The notes under the pieces: generated by a model | Databases searched by the model: none | The model's input: only the letters and a program-made list of their open reading frames with translations | What the model was told of the DNA's origin: nothing | Translations under genes and position numbers: made by a program | Shown here: positions 1 to 6,656 of the stretch, piece by piece | How positions within the stretch are numbered: the first letter of the stretch is position 1 | Layout of the letters: every line of letters begins with the position of its first letter | NCBI RefSeq assembly: GCF_047777955.1 | Contig: NZ_CP180537.1 | Location: 4,030,001-4,094,000 of the forward strand | Reading direction: 5' to 3' | Length of the DNA: 64,000 nt | Source: Didemnitutus sp047777955 | GTDB lineage: Bacteria; Verrucomicrobiota; Verrucomicrobiia; Opitutales; Opitutaceae

Positions 1-1424
1 TCTCCTTCGTCCAGCGCAAGCAGACCGGCGACCTCATCTCGCGCGGCCTCGCCGACACCGCCCAGCTCCAGTTCACGCTCACGCAGCTCGCAAACGACGG
101 CATCAAGCAGCCGGCCACGCTCATCGGCTCGATCTTCGCCGTCGGCTACCTCGCCTACACCTCCCAGGGCGTCGTGCTCATGCTCGTCTGCCTCGCCGCC
201 GTGCCGCTCGTCGTCCTGCCGATCCGGTTCATCGGCAAGAAGGTCATCAAGCGCGCCGCCGACATGCAGTCGCGCCTCGGCCACCTCACGTCGCACTTCT
301 CCGAGAACCTGGCCGCCGCCCGCGAGGTGCGCGCCTTCGGCCTGGAAAAACGCGAGACCGAACGCTTTGGCGCCGGCACCGCCGCGCTCGTGACGGCGCA
401 GATGAAGATCACGAAATACGCCCAGGCCCTCACGCCGGCCATCGAGGTGATCTCCGCGGGCGGCATCGCCTTCACCCTCGTCTACGCCTACGGCAGCGGC
501 GTCGACCTCGCGACCTTCATTTCGATCATCAGCGCCCTCTACACCTCCTACGAGCCGGTGAAGAAGATCGGCGCGCTCAACAGCGAGATGAAGCGCGGCG
601 AAGCCTCCCTCGATCGCCTCGAGGTCGTCCTCCACGAACCCATCACCATCGCCGACCCCGCCGCGCCCGTCGCCGTGTCGCGCCTGCGCGGCGACCTCGC
701 GTTCGAAGACGTGTCGTTCTCCTACGGCGACAACGCCGCGCTCTCGCACGTCACCGCCCGCATCCCCGCCGGCACCGTCTGCGCGCTCGTCGGCCCCAGC
801 GGCGCGGGCAAGACCACCTTCGCCAACCTCGTGCCGCGCTTCTACGAAGTCGCCGCCGGCCGCGTCACCATCGACGGCACCGACGTCCGCGCCCTGCGCC
901 TCGCCGACCTGCGCCGCAACATCGCCCTCGTCTCGCAGGAGCCCGTCCTCTTCAACGACACCATCTTCAACAACCTGCTCCTCGGCCGCGAGGGCGCCAC
1001 GCGCGACGAGGTCATCGCCGCCGCGCGCGCCGCGCACGCCCACGAATTCATCGAGAAGCAGCCGCAGGGTTACGACACCGTCGTCGGCGAACGCGGCACC
1101 CTGCTCTCCGGCGGCCAGAAGCAGCGCCTCGCCATCGCCCGCGCCTTCCTGCGCAACGCGCCCATCCTCATCCTCGACGAGGCCACCAGCGCGCTCGACT
1201 CCGACAGCGAGGCCGCCGTGCAGGACGCCCTCCGCCACCTCGTCGTCGGCAAGACCGTGCTGATCATCGCGCATCGCTTCAGCACCATCCGCGACGCCTC
1301 GATGATCCTCGTCTTCGACCAGGGCCGCGTCGTCGCCCAGGGCGACCACGCCGCGCTCTACGCCGGCAACGCGCTCTACAAGTCGCTCTACGACCGCCAG
1401 GCGGGCACCGAGTCCGCGCGCTGA
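1..1424 (+). CDS. ABC exporter, fused permease/ATPase (MsbA-like), 5' end cut off
   Basis: Type I ABC exporter with the membrane domain and ATPase on one chain; the reading frame is open from the first bases, so the start lies upstream of the window. The visible part begins in the membrane domain with the typical TGDLISR motif, followed by two hydrophobic stretches. The ATPase half has Walker A (GPSGAGKTT), a Q-loop (SQEPVLF), the signature LLSGGQKQR, Walker B (ILILDEATSALD) and the H-loop (IIAHRF), so it should be active. Such half-transporters dimerise in the inner membrane and export lipids, LPS or drugs. The glycosyltransferases that follow favour lipid A or polysaccharide precursors, but the substrate cannot be read from sequence. 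Confidence 0.93.
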   Translation, partial: SFVQRKQTGDLISRGLADTAQLQFTLTQLANDGIKQPATLIGSIFAVGYLAYTSQGVVLMLVCLAAVPLVVLPIRFIGKKVIKRAADMQSRLGHLTSHFSENLAAAREVRAFGLEKRETERFGAGTAALVTAQMKITKYAQALTPAIEVISAGGIAFTLVYAYGSGVDLATFISIISALYTSYEPVKKIGALNSEMKRGEASLDRLEVVLHEPITIADPAAPVAVSRLRGDLAFEDVSFSYGDNAALSHVTARIPAGTVCALVGPSGAGKTTFANLVPRFYEVAAGRVTIDGTDVRALRLADLRRNIALVSQEPVLFNDTIFNNLLLGREGATRDEVIAAARAAHAHEFIEKQPQGYDTVVGERGTLLSGGQKQRLAIARAFLRNAPILILDEATSALDSDSEAAVQDALRHLVVGKTVLIIAHRFSTIRDASMILVFDQGRVVAQGDHAALYAGNALYKSLYDRQAGTESAR

Positions 1425-1553
1425 CGCGCGCCGTCCCGAAATTCGCCGCGCCATCCCGTTACTCGGGAAAGCCGCGACAGGCCGCGCCGGGTTCATCCCG
1501 GAGCCGCCGCCGCCGCCCGAACCGCGACGACGACGCCGGGTCCGGAGGAGATC

Positions 1554-2590
1554 GTGAATCCTCCCGCCTTCCGTCCACCGGCCGCGCCGCCACCACACGC
1601 CCCGCTCGTCAGCCTCCTCATCCCGACCTACCGCTACGCGCGTTTCCTGCCGGAGGCGCTCGCGTCCGCCCTCCGCCAGGATTACCCGAACCTCGAGATC
1701 CTCGTCAGCGACGACGCCTCGCCCGACGAGTCGGCCCACGTGATCCGCCGCATCGCCGGCCGCGACCCGCGCGTCCGCGTCGTCCTGCAGCCGCGCAACC
1801 TCGGGATGGTGGCACACTGGAACTGGTGCCTGCGCGAGGCGCGCGGCGTCTACGTCAAATTCCTGTTCGGCGACGACGCCTTCAACTCCGCGCACGCCAT
1901 TTCGCAGCTCGTCGCCCTGCTCGAGGCGCACCCGGACGCCGCGCTCGCCACGTGCGCGCGGCGCGTCATGGACGAGACTTCGCGCCCGCTCGACCTCTGG
2001 AACCCGCTCCGCCGTCCCGGCCGGCACGACGGCCGCGCGGTCATCGGCCGCTGCTTCCTCGCCAACCAGAACCTGGTCGGCGAGCCGAGCGCCGTGCTCC
2101 TGCGCCGCGCCGCCCTCACCCGCGGCTTCTCGCCGAGTTTCCGCCAGCTCGTCGACCTCGAGCTGTGGCTGCACTTGCTCGAGCACGGCGACCTCGCCTA
2201 CACGCCTGAGCCGCTGGTCGCCTTCCGCCGCCACGCCGCGCAGCAGTCGCACGTGAACCACAGCCAGGCCGCGGCCCAGCTCGAGACGCTCCAGCTCGTG
2301 GCGCAGTTCCTCGACTCGCCCGAGAAACGCGCCGCTGCCGGCCTGGGCGAATTCGACTACCGGCTGGTCCAGTTCCGCGCGACGCACTACCTGCGCAAGG
2401 CGGCGCAGCGCCTGCCCGAGCTCACGCTCCCCGCCGGCGCGCCGGCGCTGCCTTCCCCTGGCACCTCGCCTGCCGGGTGCGCCACGCCGTCCAGCGGCCG
2501 CTGGAGAACCTCGGCCGCTCGCTGGAGAAGCGCCGCACCGCGCTCGCGCTCTGGCCCGAGGCGGGCGGGGTGCGCACGAACCTGTTCTAG
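1554..2590 (+). CDS. Family 2 glycosyltransferase (one internal frameshift)
   Basis: GT-A fold glycosyltransferase: LVSLLIPTYRYARFLPEAL at the N-terminus, then VSDDASPDES and a D-D motif in FLFGDDAF. Starts at GTG 1554 with GGAGGAG just upstream. The frame changes near 2441-2450. Read through in the original frame, the product runs into low-complexity Arg/Ser/Pro sequence and joins the next gene. After a one-base correction it continues with a plausible tail (AFPWHLACRVRHAVQRPLEN) and stops at TAG 2588-2590. The shift matches loss of one base in a G/C-rich stretch. Probably adds a sugar to an envelope glycan. Confidence 0.8.
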
Positions 2591-2642
2591 CCCGGCAAAG
2601 TTGGATTGCCGCCCGGCGCCGCCGCCGCGCAACATCCCCGGC

Positions 2643-3656
2643 GTGCCCGCCGCCCCGCACGTCCTCGTCATCCGCCGCCGTTACCTCGGCGATATCGTGC
2701 TGCTCGGCTCGCTGCTGCGGAATCTGCGGCTGCACTGGCCCACCGCGCGCCTCGGCGTGCTCTGCGAACCGGCCTACGCCCCGATCCTCGAGCTGAACCC
2801 CGACGTCGACGAACGCTGGCTCTTCCCCCAGTCGGCCGCAGCCTGGCCGGCCTTCCTCTGGCGGATGCGGCGCGCGGGCTTCACGCACGTGCTCGACCTG
2901 GACAACCGCGACAAGACCGCCGTCATCGCCCGCGCCACCGGCGCCGGCGTGCGCGCGACCGTGCGCCACGGCGAGCGGCTGCACCTCGCCGGCTTCTACA
3001 CCTCGGCCGTGCGGCTGCCGCGGGAGTTCCTCGACACCCGACACATCACCGATCTCTACCTGCACGTGCTCGGCCAGGTCGGCGTGCCCATCGCCACGCA
3101 CGAAACCCGCCTCGTGCCGCGCGCCGCCGAGGTCGCCGCCGCGCGCGCGCTGCTGCGCGGCGCGCGCCTGCTGGTGCACCCCGGTTCGCGCAGCCCCTGG
3201 CGCATCTGGCCGCCGCCAAACTACGCGCGCGTCATCGACACGCTGCACGCCGAACTCGGTCTCACCACCGCCCTCATCGCCGGCCCGGGCGAACAGGACA
3301 CCGTCGACGAGATCTTCCGCCACCTGCAATCCCCCGCCGTGCGCATCGCGGAGCGCCTGAGCGTCACGCAACTCGCCGCGCTCTTCGCCGCCGCACCGGC
3401 CCTCGTCTGCCACGACAGCGGCCCGATGCACGTCGCCGCCGCCGTCGGCACGCGCGTCATCGCTCTCTTCGGCTCGCAGCCGATGCACCTCTGGCAACCG
3501 GTCGGCTCCGGCCACGTCACCCTCCAGCCGCCGCTGCCGTGCGTGAATTGCGTCTCACCCGGCCAGTGCACGCCCGAGGACTCGTATCACAACCACTGCG
3601 TGCGCAACCTCCCGGTCGAACGGGTGCTCGCCGCCGTGCGCGCAGCTGTGAAGTAG
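2643..3656 (+). CDS. Family 9 glycosyltransferase (heptosyltransferase-like)
   Basis: GT-B enzyme of the ADP-heptose:LPS heptosyltransferase family. The N-terminal domain has VLVIRRRYLGDIVLLGSLL, the usual GT9 opening; the C-terminal domain has LVHPGSRSPWRIWP and the donor-site motif CHDSGPMHVAAA. A C-terminal cluster (CVNCVSPGQC) is seen in many GT9 proteins. The GTG start at 2643 gives about 337 residues, normal for the family. It can also be read in one frame with the preceding GT2, but the linker is frameshift noise, so I treat them as two genes. Likely role: LPS core or other glycan assembly at the inner membrane. Confidence 0.82.
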   Translation: MPAAPHVLVIRRRYLGDIVLLGSLLRNLRLHWPTARLGVLCEPAYAPILELNPDVDERWLFPQSAAAWPAFLWRMRRAGFTHVLDLDNRDKTAVIARATGAGVRATVRHGERLHLAGFYTSAVRLPREFLDTRHITDLYLHVLGQVGVPIATHETRLVPRAAEVAAARALLRGARLLVHPGSRSPWRIWPPPNYARVIDTLHAELGLTTALIAGPGEQDTVDEIFRHLQSPAVRIAERLSVTQLAALFAAAPALVCHDSGPMHVAAAVGTRVIALFGSQPMHLWQPVGSGHVTLQPPLPCVNCVSPGQCTPEDSYHNHCVRNLPVERVLAAVRAAVK

Positions 3657-3671
3657 GAGCTGTGAAGTAGG
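3644..3671 (+). repeat. 14-bp perfect tandem duplication at the GT9 stop codon
   Basis: The 14-mer AGCTGTGAAGTAGG occurs at 3644-3657 and again at 3658-3671. The first copy carries the TAG stop of the GT9 gene; the second runs into the left end of the dispersed repeat at 3667. It looks like a slippage product or a scar of the repeat's insertion. Confidence 0.85.
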
Positions 3672-3775
3672 GCCGGCTTCAGCCGACCCAGTGAATACTC
3701 CCGTCGCCCGGCGACGGTTGTCCTTCGCTCGGTGCGAACGCTGCGGGAATTTAGGACCGGCTGAAGCCGGTCCCA
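3667..3775. repeat. Dispersed inverted-end repeat, copy 1 (GTAGGGCCGGC type)
   Basis: The left end GTAGGGCCGGCTTCAGCCGA is mirrored on the right by GGACCGGCTGAAGCCGGTCC, and each end can also fold on itself. Between them lies CTCCCGTCGCC plus a unique middle. A second copy with the same ends and the same CTCCCGTCGCC block sits at 32740-32865. No coding sequence. It fills the gap between the convergent GT9 and GT2 genes and looks like a REP/MITE-type element. Confidence 0.7.
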
Positions 3776-3776
3776 C

Positions 3777-4679
3777 TCAATAAAACCGCAGCCGCTCGCC
3801 GTCCCACTTCTCGTGCAGCGAGTGCCCGAAGCGCGCGCGCTCGGTCGTGCGCCACCACCACGCGCGCAGCCCGTCGGCCGCCTTTTCCCAGCGGCGCCGC
3901 GCCCAGCCGAGCTTCCATTTCTTCCGGAAATAGGCGCGGTTCTCCGCCTCGTAGGGCCGCTGCTTCTTGGTGTCGCTGAGCGCGTCCTGCGTCACGGAGC
4001 CGAAATGGTGGATGAAGCACGCACCGACCACACCAGTGCGGAAGCCCGCTTGCCGGGCGCGCCGGAAGAAGTCCGCATCCTCGAACTGCCCGATGCGGAA
4101 CGCCTCGTCGAAGCCGCCGATCCGCGCGAACACCGCCCGCCGCACCGCAAAACAGACGCCGTGCGCCCCGCCACGGCGGACGACGCCGCCGAGCTTCGCG
4201 CTGAAATCGCGCGCGTAGCTCTCGAAATCGTAGTTCGCGTCGCGCTCGCGCATCGCCGGGCAGGCGATGTCGAGCCCGTGCCGCTCCGCCGCGCCGAGCA
4301 GCGCCGCCAGCCAGCCGGCGGGGAGGCGCACGTCGTTATTGAGCACGACCACCCACTCCGGAGCATCCGTCCCGGCCGGCCAATTTTGCGTATTACGCAA
4401 AATTGACTCCTGGCCCGGGGCGGGGGAATCCGGCGCATTACGCAAGATTCCCGCGGCCGCGATGCCCTGGTTCCAGGCCGGCGCGCAGCCGCGATTCTGC
4501 TCGTTGCGGATGACGGTCAGCGCCGGTTGCGCGGCCAGCCACTCGCGCGTGCCGTCGGTGGAGCCGTTGTCGACCACGATCACCTGCACGCCCGCCGCAA
4601 GGTCCGGCTGCAGGCAGCGCACGCAGCCCTGCGTGTAGGCGAGCTGGTTGAGCACCGGGATGACGATGGCGACGGACAT
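3777..4679 (-). CDS. Family 2 glycosyltransferase (rhamnosyltransferase-like)
   Basis: About 300-residue GT-A enzyme. N-terminus MSVAIVIPVLNQLAYTQGC, then VIVVDNGSTDGTREWL, the metal/nucleotide motif VVLNNDVRLP, and GGFDEAFRIGQFEDADFFRR, all typical of dTDP-rhamnosyl transferases. I chose the ATG at 4677-4679 because the GT motif begins there; upstream in-frame sequence is not GT-like. Roughly 30 residues just before the LNNDV motif (ILRNAPDSP... ILRNTQNW) are encoded by a palindromic repeat inserted in frame, probably in a surface loop. Divergent from the next GT, so the two may share the 91-bp promoter region. Confidence 0.85.
   Translation of the reverse strand: MSVAIVIPVLNQLAYTQGCVRCLQPDLAAGVQVIVVDNGSTDGTREWLAAQPALTVIRNEQNRGCAPAWNQGIAAAGILRNAPDSPAPGQESILRNTQNWPAGTDAPEWVVVLNNDVRLPAGWLAALLGAAERHGLDIACPAMRERDANYDFESYARDFSAKLGGVVRRGGAHGVCFAVRRAVFARIGGFDEAFRIGQFEDADFFRRARQAGFRTGVVGACFIHHFGSVTQDALSDTKKQRPYEAENRAYFRKKWKLGWARRRWEKAADGLRAWWWRTTERARFGHSLHEKWDGERLRFY
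4381..4452. repeat. Pair of short palindromes inserted inside a GT gene
   Basis: Bases 4381-4405 form a perfect palindrome (arms CAATTTTGCGTA, one central base). About 20 bases further, GGGAATC (4424-4430) pairs with GATTCCC (4446-4452) around a loop containing GCATTACGCAA, a degenerate version of the same core. The same CGTATTACG core occurs twice at 33892-33976. The unit keeps the host gene in frame. Confidence 0.75.
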
Positions 4680-4770
4680 CCGGCGCAGCTTCGCCGGGAG
4701 TCCGGTGAAGTAAACCCTTTCTTGGCCGGGGCGGAGCGCGCATCGTCCGCGTTGCCTTGGCCCGGCGGAT

Positions 4771-5571
4771 GTGTCCTGCTCGCGACCGACCGTGTCCCAA
4801 CCACTCCCCCTTTCCGTCTCCATCATCGCCCGCAACGAGGCGCACAACCTGCCGCGCTGCTTCGAAAGCGTGCGGGGCTGGACCGCGGAGATCGTCGTGG
4901 TGCTGAACAACACGTCCGACCCCAGCGCCGAGGTGGCGATGCGGCACGGCGCGCTGGTCTTCGAGACCGAGTGGCGGGGCTACCGCGACACCAAGAACTG
5001 GGCGCTCGACCGCTGCACGCAGCCCTGGGCGCTGTGCCTCGACGCGGACGAGGAGGTCTCGCCGGCGTTGCGGGCGGAGATCGAGGCCTTCTTCGCGCGG
5101 GGCGACGACCGGAAGTTCCGCGCCGCGCGCTTTCCGCGGAAGGTCTGGTTCATCGACCGCTGGATCACGCACGGCGACTGGTATCCCGATCACAACACCC
5201 GCCTCGTGAACCGCGCGCATTGCCGGTGGGGCGGCGACCAGTTCGTGCACGAGCACATGAAGGTCGACGGGGCCGTCGCGACGCTCCGCGGCGACCTGCA
5301 CCATTACTCGTTCCCGACCCTCAGCAGCCACGTGGCCAAGATCAACCCGTTCGCCGACCTCTTCCTCCAGCAGCAGCTGGCGAAGGGCGGGCGCTTCTCG
5401 ATCGGCGCCGCGGTGTTCCGGCCGGCGTGGCGGTTTTTCCGTGCCTACGTGCTGCGGCTGGGCTTTCTCGACGGTTTCCCGGGTTTCTACATCGCTTGGG
5501 CGACGGCCTTCGGGGCCTTTGTCCGCTACAGCCGGCTCTTCGAGCACGAGCACCGCTCCCAGCCGAAATAG
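4771..5571 (+). CDS. Family 2 glycosyltransferase, WaaE/KdtX-like
   Basis: 266-residue glycosyltransferase of the LPS-core beta-glucosyltransferase type. Opens with SVSIIARNEAHNLPRCFES, then IVVVLNNTSDPS (where most GTs have DNGSTD) and the acidic motif CLDADEEVS, which should bind the metal and nucleotide sugar. WITHGDWYPDHNTRLVNR is typical of this subfamily. The C-terminus carries hydrophobic/aromatic helices, suggesting membrane association. The start is GTG 4771 or GTG 4792; both leave the fold intact. Followed after 3 bp by the DUF721 gene, so probably co-transcribed. Confidence 0.87.
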   Translation: MSCSRPTVSQPLPLSVSIIARNEAHNLPRCFESVRGWTAEIVVVLNNTSDPSAEVAMRHGALVFETEWRGYRDTKNWALDRCTQPWALCLDADEEVSPALRAEIEAFFARGDDRKFRAARFPRKVWFIDRWITHGDWYPDHNTRLVNRAHCRWGGDQFVHEHMKVDGAVATLRGDLHHYSFPTLSSHVAKINPFADLFLQQQLAKGGRFSIGAAVFRPAWRFFRAYVLRLGFLDGFPGFYIAWATAFGAFVRYSRLFEHEHRSQPK

Positions 5572-5574
5572 GCG

Positions 5575-5955
5575 ATGGCGAAGGAGCCCAAAGAGTTCAG
5601 CCACGAGGTCGAGAACCTCATCGCCTCGTTTCGCGGCCTGCCCGAGGACGAGAGCAAGGCGCGTCCGCGCAAGACCCAGGACCTCGGCGCGCTGATCGAC
5701 GAGCTGCTGGTCAAATACCGGATCAGCCACGACTCGCTCGAACACTCGATCCGCGAGAAATGGGTCGAACTGGTCGGCGCCCCCAACGCCGCCTACTCGC
5801 ACCCGGTGGTCGTCGAGCGCGGTCAACTGCTGGTCCTGGTTTCGCACGCCGTGGTCCGCAACGAGCTCTTTCACCATCGCCTCCAGATTCTCGAAAAACT
5901 CCGGAAGCTGCCGGGATGCGATGGCATCAAGGGACTTACGCTGCGCGCAGGATAG
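5575..5955 (+). CDS. DUF721 (DciA-like) protein
   Basis: 126-residue protein. Residues ~38-125 (ALIDELLVKYRISHDSLEHS, then KWVELVG and a tail ending IKGLTLRAG) match the DUF721 pattern. Members include DciA, which loads the replicative helicase in bacteria lacking DnaC/DnaI. The N-terminal ~35 residues are charged and probably disordered. ATG follows the previous stop by 3 bp, so it is co-translated with the GT gene, an unusual partner for a replication protein. The family assignment rests on general pattern, so a role in helicase loading is inferred. Confidence 0.7.
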   Translation: MAKEPKEFSHEVENLIASFRGLPEDESKARPRKTQDLGALIDELLVKYRISHDSLEHSIREKWVELVGAPNAAYSHPVVVERGQLLVLVSHAVVRNELFHHRLQILEKLRKLPGCDGIKGLTLRAG

Positions 5956-5990
5956 GCGAAACGGCCGGCGCGGGCCGCGAAAATTAACGC

Positions 5991-6019
5991 TTGCACGCGC
6001 CGTGGCCGATTTAGTTAAT
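5991..6019 (+). promoter_or_regulatory. Putative sigma70-type promoter of rpsO
   Basis: TTGCAC (5991-5996) and GTTAAT (6014-6019) are separated by 17 bp, in the only A/T-richer patch of the 216-bp gap before rpsO. It would start transcription near 6026, just upstream of the first leader hairpin. Confidence 0.45.
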
Positions 6020-6025
6020 GCCGCC

Positions 6026-6171
6026 TTGCGTTAGTGAGAGCCCGCTGGTCGCGGGCTCCCACCACGGTCAGTCCGGGCAACCGGACGGATAACGGTGCCG
6101 CCGGCCCTCCAAAAGCGGGCGGCACGAGGCGAAAGCCTCCAAAAATGACCGCGCCATCAACAACCTAAACC
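6026..6171 (+). promoter_or_regulatory. Structured 5' leader of rpsO (four consecutive hairpins)
   Basis: Four perfect or near-perfect stems lie back to back. H1: GAGCCCGC 6038-6045 with 6051-6058, extended by GTG/CAC after one mismatch. H2: GTCCGG 6071-6076 with 6081-6086 closing a GCAA tetraloop. H3: GTGCCGCC 6095-6102 with GGCGGCAC 6118-6125. H4: GAGGC 6126-6130 with 6135-6139 closing a GAAA tetraloop. S15 is known to repress its own mRNA by binding leader structures in several phyla, so this is a strong candidate for such an element, of a form I do not recognise. Confidence 0.65.
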
Positions 6172-6435
6172 ATGTCACAACCCGTTAAGTCAGAAGTTAT
6201 CGCCCAGTTCAAAACCCACGAGAAGGACACCGGCTCCAGCGACGTCCAGATCGCGCTGCTCACCGCTCGCATCAATCACTTGACCGAGCACCTGCGCACG
6301 CATCGCAAGGACTTCCACAGCCGCCGCGGCCTTCTCCAGATGGCCAGCCGCCGTCGCAAGCTGCTTGATTACCTCAAGCGCGAGGACTTGGCCAAATACA
6401 ACGAGCTTCTCCAGAAGCTCAACCTCCGCAAGTAA
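6172..6435 (+). CDS. rpsO: 30S ribosomal protein S15
   Basis: 87-residue S15, normal length, which binds 16S rRNA in the small-subunit platform. The conserved TGSSDVQIALLTARINHLTEHL and the basic helix HSRRGLLQMASRRRKLLDYL are present. No Shine-Dalgarno sequence precedes the ATG; the last leader hairpin ends about 30 bases before it. Followed by a terminator, then pnp, the common rpsO-pnp order. Confidence 0.98.
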   Translation: MSQPVKSEVIAQFKTHEKDTGSSDVQIALLTARINHLTEHLRTHRKDFHSRRGLLQMASRRRKLLDYLKREDLAKYNELLQKLNLRK

Positions 6436-6447
6436 CCCGCTTTCACG

Positions 6448-6478
6448 AAGGGCGGCCCACCGTCGGGCCGCCCTTTGT
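6448..6478 (+). terminator. Rho-independent terminator after rpsO
   Basis: GGGCGGCCC (6450-6458) pairs perfectly with GGGCCGCCC (6465-6473) around a 6-nt loop, extended by AA/TT and followed by CTTTGTT. As in other bacteria it may be partial, allowing some readthrough into pnp. Confidence 0.85.
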
Positions 6479-6656
6479 TCACCTCGAGTCCAGTTTACCG
6501 GGACATTTCCGCTTGCCGCCCCAGCCGCCGCTGGGACCGCAATCCGAAATATCTCGGGAGCTGATTCAGGGGGAACGGAAACGGAAAATCGTTCGAACCC
6601 TCGCTCCGGCCGCCGCGCATCCGCGGCTTCGGCGGAGCCCATCCGAAGTCAGAAAA

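Noticed and set aside
1554..3656. A GT2-GT9 fusion glycosyltransferase
   Set aside because: The linker is low-complexity and the true GT2 tail is found in the next frame ending at 2590; two genes with a frameshift is simpler.
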